Source of the DNA: Sulfobacillus benefaciens
GTDB taxonomy: Bacteria; Bacillota; Sulfobacillia; Sulfobacillales; Sulfobacillaceae
DNA length: 64,000 bases
Assembly: GCA_003023695.1 (NCBI GenBank)
Contig: PXYW01000006.1
Coordinates: 1-64,000 of the forward strand
Direction of reading: 5' to 3'
The notes beneath the pieces were generated by a model. It searched no databases and was not told the origin of the DNA. It saw nothing but the letters and a program-made list of their open reading frames with translations. This document shows, piece after piece, positions 9,425 to 18,390 of the stretch (its first letter is position 1; each line of letters opens with the position of its first letter). The translations under genes were made by a program, and so were the position numbers.

Positions 9425-9735
9425 GCTATGAAACTGGTGGAATCGCCGAAAGGTGACGATTCGGGGAATATATCACGCCGGGCTATCACATCACATTTTT
9501 GGAATGCAACCATGGCCGTGACCACATACCCATTCTTTTGGTGCTCACCCCAACAGTGCTATATCCAACTACATCAAGCATGGAAAAGTACTTCATCCCG
9601 GTTGGTCAAAAAAGGGTGTTCCCGGGACGGAAACACCTTTGGAAAGACATTGCTGGTCTCGCGGTTTTTGTCATATGACTGTCGAAGCACCGCCAATCGA
9701 AGGAATAAAAAACACCTTGAGTCCCAGAGTGACAA
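9425..9735 (+). pseudogene. IS200-like transposase TnpA remnant
   Basis: Read across frames, the segment gives YHITFLECNHGRDHIHILLV, which contains the HUH motif (His-x-His, here HIH) of Y1 transposases. It continues with a region ending LWKDIAGLAVFV, and then in another frame VEAPPIEGIKNTLSPR, which matches the family pattern CGGAPISIIKQYI. The N-terminal third is missing and at least one frameshift breaks the rest, so no functional protein is made. Open frames such as 9428-9742 are out-of-frame shadows of this remnant. Confidence 0.65.
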
Positions 9736-9738
9736 AAA

Positions 9739-10880
9739 ATGATTCGGCGTTTACCGGTTCCACATCAAGCCAACTAAAGAACAAGAGCGGAAGCCGTTTG
9801 AAACCCTCACGCTTTGCTGGCGGCTATACAACGCCGCCCTGGAACAAAGGGCGATGGGGTATCGGGAAAGAGGCCATTTACCTTCTTGCACCGCAAAAAG
9901 AACATACTGCCGGCATTAAAGAAAGAGTGGCCGGATTACAAACAGGTCAACGCCCAGGTCCTGCAGGATTGTCTTCAGAGGCTGGACAAGAACGGTTTTC
10001 CGATGGCCTGGTATCGTGCATTACAAGGACCGGAACCATTACCGTTCTTTTACGTACCGGAAGTGGACAAGCAGGGTCATTTTTAAAGGCCCGGACACAT
10101 TTACTGACCCAAAATCGGTTATGTCAAAGTCAAAGCGACTTGGGGTTTGACCCGGCAACAGTCAGCAGGATGGATGTGGAATACCAAAACGGCCAATAGT
10201 ACGTCAACCTGACTGCGTAAATTCAGGATACTGAAGCTCTACAAATTATCCATCAGGTTGGCATTGACGTGAAGCTGCTAGCCTTTGCCGCAGTTTTCAA
10301 CGGCACCAAAATCGACAATCCCCAATACTTTCCCAAATACGAGAAGAAATTGGCCCGGTTGCAAAGACGACTTTCTTGAAACAAAAAAAGGTTCCAATAA
10401 CCGGGAGAAAGCCCCAAGTCAACGTCACCCGGCTGCATGACAAGATTGCTAACCAGCGAAAGGATTTTTAACACCAGGTTTCCCACGGCATACTTGAAGA
10501 GTCTGAGTTGGTTGCTGTAGAGGACTTGTCAGTCAAGAATATGATCAAGACCCGCCATTTAAGCAAAAGTATTGCCGACAACGCTTGGGGCACGTTGATC
10601 AGTTATCTGAAATACAAGTGCCTGAGATATGGAAAGAAATTCGTGAAAGTCCCGCCCGGCGGTACTTCCCAAACCTGTATGTGCGGCGCTCATTCGGGTG
10701 CATGAATGCCGGGAATGTAGATTAATTGCCGATCGGAAGGTGGTGTCGGCAATGGTCATACGGCAAAGGGCGAGTTACGTTTAGTATTTTCAGTAGGGCT
10801 GGAAGCCCCGAACTCACGCCGGCGGAGACCCTTGTAGCGGCGGCCAATGAAACAGGAAGCTCCCGCGAGAGGCTTCACTT
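9739..10880 (+). pseudogene. TnpB (RNA-guided nuclease family) remnant
   Basis: The N-terminal FGVYRFHIKPTKEQERK and LCWRLYNAALEQRAMGYR are followed, after a frameshift, by LPALKKEWPDYKQVNAQVLQ. Later come LHDKIANQRKDF, a RuvC-II-like segment LVAVEDLSVKNM, HLSKSIADNAWG and the first CxxC-type zinc motif in SQTCMCGA. A final frameshift leads to HECRECRLIADRKVVSAMVI, which holds the second zinc pair and the RuvC-III aspartate. At least four frame breaks or stops disrupt it. The 10508-10705 open frame is its best-preserved piece, not an independent gene. Confidence 0.75.
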
Positions 10881-10883
10881 AGC

Positions 10884-11288
10884 TCATTGCACAGGAATTA
10901 GGGCGCGTACCTCAATGGGGCTGCCTTTAGCATCCTGCCAAGTTGCGACAAATTGCCAGGTACCGGCCATACAAAACGATGGAGTTGCTAGGTAGGCCCC
11001 GCGGCCAATTTTCCGAACCGAACCCGTTTCACAATGCGGCATAGCCATATCCAACATTCCCCACTGCCACTGGGTTATCTTTCCTAAAGTCGCCGTACCG
11101 GTCACTTGAACGCGCACGCTGCTTTTGGTCAAGGTCATAGGGTATGGCCTGACCGAGACCGTTGCGCCTACGCCCTTAGGCCCGGCTACTTCTGTGGGTA
11201 CTGGGTGCCAGTTTTCATGTGATACCAGGCCACAGCCAGTAAAGAGTATAGTGGATAGCATTCCCAGTGCAATTTTGTACGCACTCAT
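10884..11288 (-). CDS. Lipoprotein with FixH/YtkA-like domain
   Basis: Starting at ATG 11288 the product (134 aa) has a lipoprotein signal MSAYKIALGMLSTILFTGC with the lipobox LFTGC and Cys19 as lipidation site, so it is anchored outside the membrane. The mature part ends with a beta-rich domain resembling YtkA/FixH: GMLDMAMPHC, then GAYLATPSFCMAGTWQFVATW. In the family such Met- and Cys-containing domains are linked to copper handling or oxidase assembly, but no metal role is proven here. The frame extends to 11333 without a better start. It sits between two decayed regions and is intact itself. Confidence 0.65.
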   Translation of the reverse strand: MSAYKIALGMLSTILFTGCGLVSHENWHPVPTEVAGPKGVGATVSVRPYPMTLTKSSVRVQVTGTATLGKITQWQWGMLDMAMPHCETGSVRKIGRGAYLATPSFCMAGTWQFVATWQDAKGSPIEVRALIPVQ

Positions 11289-11340
11289 GGACTTAGGATA
11301 GCGCATTTTATGCAAGGATGCATGAGAAGGCATTTATAGG

Positions 11341-11708
11341 CTAGGTATCGAGGTCCTCATCATCTGCGGAATCGTCATCGTATAACCCCAAGATCTGGGA
11401 GAGACGAATGATATCTCGTAGCGTGACCGCGGAGGAAGAGGTGTCTGAGATCGAGCGAAAGGCTTGGAATCTGACGAGTGAAAATGGGATGTGGGCACTG
11501 GGCGTGGATTCATGACAAGACCTCTGTCGTATTCAGAGATACCATAGGGCTTACCGACCGTTGGTGCACAGCATAAATGATCCCCATAATCAAGCCCCAG
11601 ACGGAGAAAATCATGAGCGCCAAGACGGATGAGGAGAGATGATGCCGATGGCGCCAAGCCTAAACATGGATCGGCGAATACCAGCAGCAGGATGAGTCCA
11701 TCGTACAT
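11341..11708 (-). pseudogene. Possible frameshifted small membrane protein remnant
   Basis: On the minus strand one frame gives a hydrophobic stretch SSSVLALMIFSVWGLIMG followed by IYAVHQR. Another frame, downstream, gives a credible acidic C-terminus TLRDIIRLSQILGLYDDD ending before 11341. The continuous open frame (11334-11708) mixes the two and looks artificial. I read this as a membrane protein gene broken by one or more frameshifts; family unknown. Confidence 0.25.
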
Positions 11709-11840
11709 TTCGTCGCTGGTCTCTTCGCTATCGTTGCGCTAGCGCCCCCTTGCTACCGCGCCGGCTCTGCACTGACCTCTGAAAAAGAAGGGTGTTCTCA
11801 CGGCTCATGCTGATTACTGTTTTGGCTTCGATGGTGCTGG

Positions 11841-12446
11841 GTGATCTCATTGTGCCTACGCCGATGCCTGAGGAAGCCGCCCAACGCCTGTACGCCCTCA
11901 CAAACGGGAAATTTTATGCGTCCATTGCCTTTTGCCCGTTTTGCGTTGGATGAGCACAGTATACCGATCATTCGCCACAATCAAGAGTGTTGCGTTTGGT
12001 GCGGTTGTTGCTTCTTTTTACGCAAAAAGCACGACCTCGACCTCGGACCGCCGAAACACTCCGCGGCCCATTTACAGGTGGCCGGAAAGACCTGGGTAGA
12101 ACGCAGTCAACATGTTTGGGAGGTGGCAAAGGCAGTCTGGCCCCAGGATGACGCCCTCCAATACGCGTGGGTGGACGATGTGTTGCATCGGCTCCGCCAT
12201 GAAGGCGGAGAGATCCTGGACGAGGTCTGGAAAGCGTTGCCGACGTTACCGGCGGCAGCCCTAGAACAGGTGGTCAGAGAGTATCCGGCCCATAGCGGAA
12301 TGCGATGGACGGAATCCGGTAGGCAATCCATCGCCACTCTCCGGACCATTCATCGGTCGGGGCGTTGGCAAGAGTTCTGGAATGAGGATCCCTGGTCCCA
12401 ATTGGTACCGCTGTCTCGACGCATTGCAGCATGGTCACAATTTTAA
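11841..12446 (+). pseudogene. Remnant of ISKra4-like transposase
   Basis: The second half of this 201-codon frame resembles the C-terminal half of ISKra4-type DDE transposases: HVWEVAKAVWPQDDALQYAW, then LHRLRHEGGEIL and ALPTLPAAALEQVVREY. After that the expected middle segment (the stretch with the VGSG motif) is missing, and the frame jumps directly to AHSGMRWTESGRQSIATLR and RSGRWQEFWNEDPW, which match the family C-terminus. An in-frame internal deletion removes part of the catalytic core. The N-terminal 60-70 residues look unrelated. Not expected to be active. Confidence 0.5.
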
Positions 12447-13029
12447 GGTGCACCCTGCAATATGCAATGGGGATACTTGACATTGCCGGACGGTATAATG
12501 TCAGTTCATGTCGAATGAATTGCGAGTCCACTAGACTTTAAGCAGGAGATTCGAATACTCGCGGGACGAAATATTTCATAACTCTCCCATAAAGGGCGGT
12601 CTGAACCCCTAATTCTAGACAGATCGTTGATCGCTGGACCCGGAGCCTCGCGGGGCATGATATTGCTAGACAAGGCCAAAGGGTTACAGCCCCAGCGTTC
12701 CAGGCTATCATGCCCCGTTCTCCGCCTCCAGCGAGACCATAGCCCAGACCTGTCGTGGATTAGTGTAATAAGGGGCTTAACAGGCGACAAGGCCTAGCGG
12801 CACGCAGTCCGTCGTCAGCGCCAAAGCGCTGTGGAGCAAGAACCCGTGTTGTCTGAATTGATTTACCGTGAATGCGATATCTTAGAGATTAGACACGCAG
12901 TCGCAAATACCTTGGCCTCAGGACACTGTGATCAAAAATTTCTTGGCGATGAGAACACCCGCTCTCGAATGATATTCATGGCAAAAATTGGCGATAATGC
13001 GGCCAAAAACTTATGGGTAAAGATTAACT
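12447..13029. other. Decayed or unidentified stretch
   Basis: No protein family was recognised on either strand; the 12506-12790 (minus) and 12831-13175 (plus) frames lack convincing ribosome sites and motifs. A 12-bp inverted repeat (12651-12717) and a perfect 6-bp hairpin CAGCGC-CAAA-GCGCTG (12816-12831) are present. Confidence 0.4.
12651..12717. repeat. 12-bp perfect inverted repeat with 43-nt loop
   Basis: CGGGGCATGATA (12651-12662) and TATCATGCCCCG (12706-12717) are exact reverse complements separated by 43 bases. Short GGAG/CTCC segments outside could extend the stem after a bulge. It may be a relic of insertion-sequence ends or a folded DNA/RNA element. Confidence 0.5.
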
Positions 13030-13446
13030 TGAGGATGCCGGGCAAATGTTGGGGCCGGGCACTACCGTGCACATCCCGCTGTCAGTCACCCCCTGGCCCG
13101 CAAATCCCCAGGCGGTGTCGTTTCTCTCGCATGAAACCGTGCCAGTGGAATCGCCTACAAATTAGCCGGGAGTGATCGGGTCTACTGGGTGTCGAGGGGG
13201 ACATTGCATTGGATCCCCAACCGGCTACGTTTACCGCCGTCGATTGACATGGAATCGCACATTTCACCGCGCCCATTGGCTATCCCGTCTTGGTGCGTGA
13301 TCGGACAGCCCCAGGTGTATGTCGAACGCCCCCTGACGTTACACTGGGTGCCCTCAGTGGCCCAATTTGTGGCAGACGGCGGTGTACTCACCGTCTCCCA
13401 TTTGCAGGAGCCTCTGGAAATTTATTGGGCGACCCCCTCGACGTAA
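13030..13446 (+). pseudogene. Broken gene for a protein with repeated Trp-Val-Pro motifs
   Basis: One frame gives LEDAGQMLGPGTTVHIPLSV and SFLSHETVPVES up to a stop near 13160. A second frame, starting slightly upstream, continues with LAGSDRVYWVSRGTLHWIPN and later VYVERPLTLHWVPSVAQFVA, then ends at 13446. The repeated unit (VYWV-x3-TLHWIP and VYVE-x3-TLHWVP) suggests a short beta-repeat protein, as seen in some secreted Firmicute proteins. A single frameshift around 13155-13165 separates the two halves. The family is not named with confidence. Confidence 0.4.
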
Positions 13447-13792
13447 AAAATCTTGCAAAATTTCTGCCCAGGATCCGCGACCGGGAAACCTCATGAGATA
13501 CCGTGCCGATCCCAAGCAATTGGGATGACATGGAGTAGCACCTTGACGGTCAGGACCATAGGACAACAGGCTGCAACACCTCCAATATTGTTTTCGTGTT
13601 TCTGGTGTAGTCAGCGGCTGTATGTTGGCTTCAATTCAGCGAGGAGCGCAAGAGAATGCGTTCGACGGGGAATGTACAACTAGCATTGTTCTCAGGTCTA
13701 TTCACTGGGTTTAACTGGTATCGTGCTCGGATTTCCTTGACTGTCCCATAGCTAAGTCCCAAAATTTTTTTTAAAAAAGATGAGATAGGGAC
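13447..13792. other. Unidentified non-coding or decayed stretch
   Basis: Nothing recognisable was found. The minus-strand frame 13631-13900 contains ISSFLKKILGLSYGTVKEI, vaguely helix-turn-helix-like, but it runs into the leader region and has no convincing start. Confidence 0.35.
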
Positions 13793-13821
13793 TTTGTTCC
13801 GTGAATCACTAATGTTATAGT
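13793..13821 (+). promoter_or_regulatory. Possible promoter for the T-box leader
   Basis: A TATAGT -10 box (13816-13821) lies 16 bases after a weak TTGTTC -35 box (13794-13799), about 130 bases before the T-box stem I. It is the best candidate found for the branched-chain amino acid operon but only moderately matches consensus. Confidence 0.35.
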
Positions 13822-13957
13822 GTAGTACAACAGTCGAAGTGTACCTAGGGATCCGCCGGATGGCGCCGGAAGGACCAAGCGGTACAGGCTCCAGCATCAA
13901 GAGCTACACCGTGGGGATAAAAGACCCGTGGCAAGTTCGGCAAGTTATATGAACTTG

Positions 13958-14228
13958 CAACGTGGGGCATAGAGCTCCACTTGCCCACAGGCTATGACAG
14001 GGAATAGATATAGGGAACGGTAGCATGCAGCGACTTAGGGATGGTGAAAGCCTAAGGTTACAGCTATATCTTCTCACCCTTGAGCTTGCTTCCCGAACCC
14101 CGCTGGGGTGTAGACGAAGCCGGATGATGTCGTTACCCATCGCATGAGGCTCTCGTTGACAACGAGGGTAAATAAGGGTGGTACCACGCTGCGGCGTCCC
14201 TTTCTAGAAAAAGGGGCTTTTTTGTTTT
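13958..14228 (+). promoter_or_regulatory. T-box leader, leucine specific (CTC specifier)
   Basis: The T-box sequence AGGGTGGTACCACG is at 14175-14188, followed by a terminator hairpin (GTCCCTTT...AAAAGGGGC then T-run, 14196-14227). Upstream, stem I is visible as AGATATAG (14006-14013) pairing exactly with CTATATCT (14064-14071). Just 3' of that strand lies TCTCA, placing the codon CTC (14073-14075, Leu) in the specifier position followed by a purine. Uncharged tRNA-Leu would stabilise the antiterminator and turn on ilvN-ilvC-leuA-leuB-ilvB-ilvE-pheA. The specifier assignment is from hand folding. Confidence 0.88.
14194..14227 (+). terminator. T-box regulated terminator hairpin
   Basis: GTCCCTTT pairs with AAAAGGGGC across a short CTAGA loop, followed by TTTTTTGTTTT. 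It competes with the antiterminator formed by the T-box sequence immediately upstream. Confidence 0.8.
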
Positions 14229-14253
14229 GCGAAAACGGGGAGGATTACACGCC

Positions 14254-14796
14254 ATGAGCCAAACAATTCGAGTGGAGATGCAGGATGGATTTGGAGCCAT
14301 ACAGCGCTTGTTGGTGCTGTTAGGTCAACGCAGTATTGCCATCGAACATCTTGCTGTACAGTTTGCGCCGCAAAACGGGTCGATTGTGGCACATTTAGGA
14401 ATCGCGGGAGACACCGCTAGAGCGCACTGGGTTATGCGGCAAATATCTCGCCACAAGGATGTTATTGCTGTTTACATGTTATCGAATCAGGATGTCAATA
14501 CCTGGGCTGAAGTACGATTGGCTCCATTTCAAGAAGTTCTTTCGGAATCCAACGTAACAGTCTTAGACCGCGACCACGAAAAGGGCCATTATCGGATTAT
14601 GGGTTCCGAGGTTGCGGTGAATCGATGGGTAGCTGCCCATCAAGGACAAGTGGAGTCAATTTCGCAAACAGGTTTATGGCCTTCTATTAAATCGGACGAT
14701 AAGGATATACCGTCTTTAAAATCGCGAGGAGGAATCGACAGTGAACGCAAAATTGTACTACGACGACAGCGCCGATCTCGGGTGGTTAGCAGGTAA
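14254..14796 (+). CDS. ilvN: Acetolactate synthase small (regulatory) subunit IlvN, divergent
   Basis: A 180-aa protein whose first 75 residues form an ACT-like domain ([20 protein letters not shown] and [10 protein letters not shown]), followed by a second region as in IlvN C-terminal domains ([34 protein letters not shown]). IlvN binds the catalytic subunit IlvB and gives valine feedback control. The ATG at 14254 follows GGGGAGG. It overlaps ilvC by 56 bases. Unusually it is first in the operon and four genes away from ilvB. The sequence is divergent, and the usual HTLSVLVEN start is absent. Confidence 0.8.
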   Translation: MSQTIRVEMQDGFGAIQRLLVLLGQRSIAIEHLAVQFAPQNGSIVAHLGIAGDTARAHWVMRQISRHKDVIAVYMLSNQDVNTWAEVRLAPFQEVLSESNVTVLDRDHEKGHYRIMGSEVAVNRWVAAHQGQVESISQTGLWPSIKSDDKDIPSLKSRGGIDSERKIVLRRQRRSRVVSR

Positions 14797-15772
14797 AACG
14801 GTAGCCATTATCGGATACGGCAGCCAGGGGCACGCACACGCATTAAATCTACGTGATAGTGGTGTCAAAGTCGTGGTTGGTATACGTCCTGGCGCTTCCC
14901 AGAAACGTGCCCAAGCTGAAGGATTATGGGTGACCGACGTCAAGGAGGCAGCAGAAGCTGCTGATGTCATCATGATTTTAGCTCCCGACCACGTCCAGGC
15001 AGATATTTATGCCAATGAGATACGCCCAGGACTGAAACCCGGGAATGCGCTGGCGTTTGCTCATGGATTTGCTATACGGTACAAACAAATTGTTCCTCCT
15101 GCTGATGTTGATGTGTTTATGATTGCGCCAAAAGCTCCAGGACATCTGGTGCGCCGCCTTTATGTGGAGGGACAGGGAACTCCAGGGTTGTTGGCGATCC
15201 ACCAAGATGCTACAGGTCATGCTGAGGAAATTGCGCTGGCCTACGGGAAAGGAATAGGCTGTACTCGGGCAGGTGTGATTCGCACTACCTTTGCCGAAGA
15301 AACCGAAACGGATTTGTTTGGGGAGCAAACGGTATTATGCGGAGGCATTACGTCCTTGATTCAGTCAGGCTTTGAAACTTTGGTCGAGGCAGGATACCAA
15401 CCAGAAATCGCATATTTTGAGACCTTGCATGAAATGAAGCTGATTGTCGATCTGATGTACGAAGGCGGGCCGCGTGCCATGTGGTATTCAGTGTCCGATA
15501 CCGCTGAATATGGTGGAATGACGGTGGGACCTACCATTGTTACCCAAGAAACCAAAGCGAGAATGAAAGATGTTCTAAAAGACATCCAAAATGGCACGTT
15601 TGCCGAAAATTGGATAGCGGAAAACCGCACCGGGAGAAAGCGCTTCACTCAACTGCGGGAGCAGGCGGCAAATCATCCGGTGGAAGCCGTGGGCAAAGAA
15701 TTGCGCAGTATGATGTCTTGGCTAAAACCCTCAGTAGTTGATGAGGAGGTCCCCAACGGAGGAGGACGATAA
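14741..15772 (+). CDS. ilvC: Ketol-acid reductoisomerase IlvC
   Basis: A 343-aa class I enzyme that isomerises and reduces acetolactate/acetohydroxybutyrate with NADPH and Mg2+. The Rossmann motif [10 protein letters not shown] is at 25-34; the metal and substrate region includes [42 protein letters not shown] and CGG; the C-terminal knotted domain has [13 protein letters not shown] and [11 protein letters not shown]. The start is a GTG nine bases after GAGGAGG, inside the end of ilvN. Confidence 0.96.
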   Translation: MNAKLYYDDSADLGWLAGKTVAIIGYGSQGHAHALNLRDSGVKVVVGIRPGASQKRAQAEGLWVTDVKEAAEAADVIMILAPDHVQADIYANEIRPGLKPGNALAFAHGFAIRYKQIVPPADVDVFMIAPKAPGHLVRRLYVEGQGTPGLLAIHQDATGHAEEIALAYGKGIGCTRAGVIRTTFAEETETDLFGEQTVLCGGITSLIQSGFETLVEAGYQPEIAYFETLHEMKLIVDLMYEGGPRAMWYSVSDTAEYGGMTVGPTIVTQETKARMKDVLKDIQNGTFAENWIAENRTGRKRFTQLREQAANHPVEAVGKELRSMMSWLKPSVVDEEVPNGGGR

Positions 15773-15775
15773 TTA

Positions 15776-17308
15776 ATGAAGGAAACCGTTAAGATTTTCG
15801 ATACAACGTTGCGTGATGGAGAACAGTCCCCGGGTGTTGCTTTAACCGGGCAGGAAAAGTTAGCTATTGCCGAACAGTTGTCTAGACTCGGTGTCGATAT
15901 AATCGAAGCGGGATTTCCGCAATCATCTCAAGGCGACTTTGACGCAGTACGGAGCATTGCCCAAAATATTGTTGGCCCGACAATTGCCGGATTAGCTCGT
16001 TGCAATCAGGCCGACGTGGTGCGAACGGCCGAGGCCCTAGAACCTGCTCAACGGCCGAGGATTCATGTCTTTATTGCGACGTCCCCCATTCACATGCGAT
16101 CCAAATTGAGAATGTCTCCCGAAGAAGTACTGGATCGCGTGGGTTCTATGGTGGCGTTGGCCAGAACTTATTGTGACGATGTGGAATTTTCCGCTGAAGA
16201 TGCGACAAGGTCCGAGATAGAATTTTTGTCTAAGGTGGCGCAAATTGCGGCGCAAGCCGGGGCACGCACCATTAACTTGCCTGATACCGTGGGCTACACC
16301 ACGCCTGCAGAATATTACGCGTTAGTGAAAGCAATCCGGGCCGCAGTGCCGGATCCCTCGGTAACCTTATCGGTGCATTGCCACAATGATCTGGGGTTGG
16401 CGGTCGCCAACACACTATCCGGTATTGAGGCAGGATGCCGTCAAGTGGAAGTGGCGATTAATGGTATCGGTGAAAGAGCAGGAAATGCTGCTTTAGAGGA
16501 AGTGGTTATGGCTCTCACTGCGCGCGCCGATGTCTTAAAGGTGGGGCATCAGGTGGATACCAAAGAAATTTATCGTGCCAGTCAAATGGTGAGTCGACTC
16601 ACCGGTATGTCCATTCAGTTCAATAAGGCCATCGTAGGACGTAACGCATTTCGCCATGAATCCGGAATTCATCAGGATGGTATGCTCAAGGATCGCAATA
16701 CGTATGAAATCCTATCGCCCGAGAGTATCGGACTGGGTTCCACGATATTGGTTCTAGGAAAGCATTCCGGGCGGCATGCATTGCGCCAGCGGTTGGACGA
16801 ATTGGGATTGACAGTGACTCCTGAACAACTGGATCAAATTCAACAGCGGATCAAGGTGTTGGCGGAAGAGAAAACGGCGATCAATGACCAAGATTTAGAG
16901 GCCATTTGGCAGGGCGCAGTAGGTGCCGGATCTGCCTTGTCGGAATCGGAACTGTTGTCATGGCAAGTGACCACAGGCACTCAGGTTAAGCCCACCGCGC
17001 ATGTTGTCATCCGGGTTCGCGATATGGTGAGAGAGGATTCGGGCAGTGGCGACGGACCGGTTCATGCGTTGTTCCAGGCTCTAACGCGGGCGTTTGACCA
17101 ATCCGATGTCCAGTTGGGCAATTACCAACTGGTTCCGGTATCTCCTGGCGAAGGCGGGTTGGCTACAGTACGGGTAGAGGTTGTGGCTGGCAGTCAGGAT
17201 TTCTCAGGTCAGGCAACTGACAGCGATGTCTTACGGGCTTCGGCATTTGCATTACACCAGGCACTGAGCCGGGTGGCAGAGCATGTTACGAAAGGTGTTG
17301 TGGCATAG
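15776..17308 (+). CDS. leuA: 2-Isopropylmalate synthase LeuA
   Basis: A 510-aa enzyme that condenses acetyl-CoA with 2-oxoisovalerate, the first step specific to leucine. The TIM-barrel domain begins with FDTTLRDGEQSPG (9-21) and contains LSVHCHNDLGLAVANT and the metal/regulatory segments NGIGERAGNAALEEV and GIHQDGMLKDRNTYE. The C-terminal LeuA dimer/allosteric domain (from about 390) binds leucine for feedback inhibition. It starts four bases after ilvC. The leuCD isomerase genes are not in the window. Confidence 0.96.
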   Translation: MKETVKIFDTTLRDGEQSPGVALTGQEKLAIAEQLSRLGVDIIEAGFPQSSQGDFDAVRSIAQNIVGPTIAGLARCNQADVVRTAEALEPAQRPRIHVFIATSPIHMRSKLRMSPEEVLDRVGSMVALARTYCDDVEFSAEDATRSEIEFLSKVAQIAAQAGARTINLPDTVGYTTPAEYYALVKAIRAAVPDPSVTLSVHCHNDLGLAVANTLSGIEAGCRQVEVAINGIGERAGNAALEEVVMALTARADVLKVGHQVDTKEIYRASQMVSRLTGMSIQFNKAIVGRNAFRHESGIHQDGMLKDRNTYEILSPESIGLGSTILVLGKHSGRHALRQRLDELGLTVTPEQLDQIQQRIKVLAEEKTAINDQDLEAIWQGAVGAGSALSESELLSWQVTTGTQVKPTAHVVIRVRDMVREDSGSGDGPVHALFQALTRAFDQSDVQLGNYQLVPVSPGEGGLATVRVEVVAGSQDFSGQATDSDVLRASAFALHQALSRVAEHVTKGVVA

Positions 17309-17311
17309 TTT

Positions 17312-18370
17312 ATGGCGAGTAAACAGTTGTTGGTATTGGCTGGGGATGGTATTGGCCCCGAAGTCACAGGGGCTGCCCTGATGGTGCTCGATGCGCTTAG
17401 CCACACGGCGGGAACGGCCATTGAGGTAAAAGAAGCGGCCATTGGGGGTGCAGCAATCGACCAAACCGGCTCTCCTTTGCCGGAAAGTACCTTGCAATTG
17501 GTGGATAAGGCATCTGCAGTGCTCTTAGGTGCTGTGGGCGGACCAAAGTGGGCGAGTGGTCCCCGCCCAGAGGCAGGTCTCTTGAATTTACGACGGCACA
17601 TGAAACTTTGGGCAAACTTGCGGCCATTTGAGATATTTCCAGGGCTTGAAGATCGGTCGCCTTTGAAGAACGCTGCCGGGGTTAAAGGTCTCTTCATTCG
17701 GGAACTTACTGGCGGAGCTTATTTTGGCGAACCTCAAGAACGTGGAGGAGAAGGCGAAGAGGCTTGGGCATTGGACACTATGATTTACCACCGTTATGAG
17801 ATTGCCCGCATCGTCCGCCTGGGGTTTCAATTAGCCGAGGAAGCGGGTGTGCCCCTAACCTCAATTGATAAAGCCAATGTGCTGGAAAGTTCTCGGCTCT
17901 GGCGAGAGATGGTGAATGAACTGCATCAGGACTTTCCTGGGGTGCCGGTGGTCCATCGGTTGGTGGATTCTGCCGCCATGGACATGGTATTGCATCCGCA
18001 TGAATTTAAGGTTGTCGTGACCGAAAATCTATTTGGAGATATCTTAAGTGATTTGTCGGGCGGGTTGGTTGGCAGTCTTGGGCTCCTAGGCTCTTCATCA
18101 GTGTCCGGAGTGGCTGGAACCCCGGGATTGTTTGAACCGGTGCATGGCTCAGCCCCGGACATTGCGGGCAAAGGGATAGCCAATCCTATCGGTGCAATGT
18201 TGTCATTGGCAGCCTTGATGCGTTGGTCGTGGCAAGAACCAGAGTGGGCGATGAAAGTGGAATCGGCTGTCAAGGCGGTTATTGCGGACGGGTTACGTAC
18301 TCCAGACCTAGGTGGCCACGCGACCACTGAAGATGTGGTCAACGGGGTCATTAAGAACTTAGGGAATTAG
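17312..18370 (+). CDS. leuB: 3-Isopropylmalate dehydrogenase LeuB
   Basis: A 352-aa NAD-dependent beta-decarboxylating dehydrogenase. Diagnostic segments are GDGIGPEVT at the N-terminus, LLGAVGGPKW, LRRHMKLWANLRP, FIRELTGGAYFGEP, DKANVLESSRLWRE, VVTENLFGDILSDLSGGLVGSLG and PVHGSAPDIAGKGIANPIG. The Leu residues and ELTGGxYFG distinguish it from isocitrate dehydrogenase, which is encoded separately at 48031. It lies three bases after leuA. Confidence 0.96.
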   Translation: MASKQLLVLAGDGIGPEVTGAALMVLDALSHTAGTAIEVKEAAIGGAAIDQTGSPLPESTLQLVDKASAVLLGAVGGPKWASGPRPEAGLLNLRRHMKLWANLRPFEIFPGLEDRSPLKNAAGVKGLFIRELTGGAYFGEPQERGGEGEEAWALDTMIYHRYEIARIVRLGFQLAEEAGVPLTSIDKANVLESSRLWREMVNELHQDFPGVPVVHRLVDSAAMDMVLHPHEFKVVVTENLFGDILSDLSGGLVGSLGLLGSSSVSGVAGTPGLFEPVHGSAPDIAGKGIANPIGAMLSLAALMRWSWQEPEWAMKVESAVKAVIADGLRTPDLGGHATTEDVVNGVIKNLGN

Positions 18371-18390
18371 AAAGCAGGAGGCTGGTAAGC

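Larger units (their letters stand above)
9305..10885 (+). mobile_element. Degenerate IS200/IS605-family element (tnpA + tnpB remnants)
   Basis: Fragments of both genes of this family occur in the expected order with several frameshifts. The left edge contains a small hairpin (CCCAC at 9313-9317 with GTGGG at 9323-9327) of the type these elements use as end signals. The right limit is set by the last TnpB-like residues near 10880, just before a lipoprotein gene. No target duplication is expected for this family. The element cannot move by itself in this state. Confidence 0.75.

Noticed and set aside
10508-10705. 65-codon ORF as an independent gene
   Set aside because: Its sequence is the C-terminal RuvC/zinc region of a decayed TnpB that continues in other frames on both sides.
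12506-12790. Minus-strand 94-codon ORF
   Set aside because: Low-complexity codon use, no ribosome site and no recognisable motif; it lies over an inverted repeat.
13631-13900. Minus-strand 89-codon ORF with a vaguely HTH-like stretch
   Set aside because: It overlaps the likely promoter of the T-box leader, and no start signal or family supports it.
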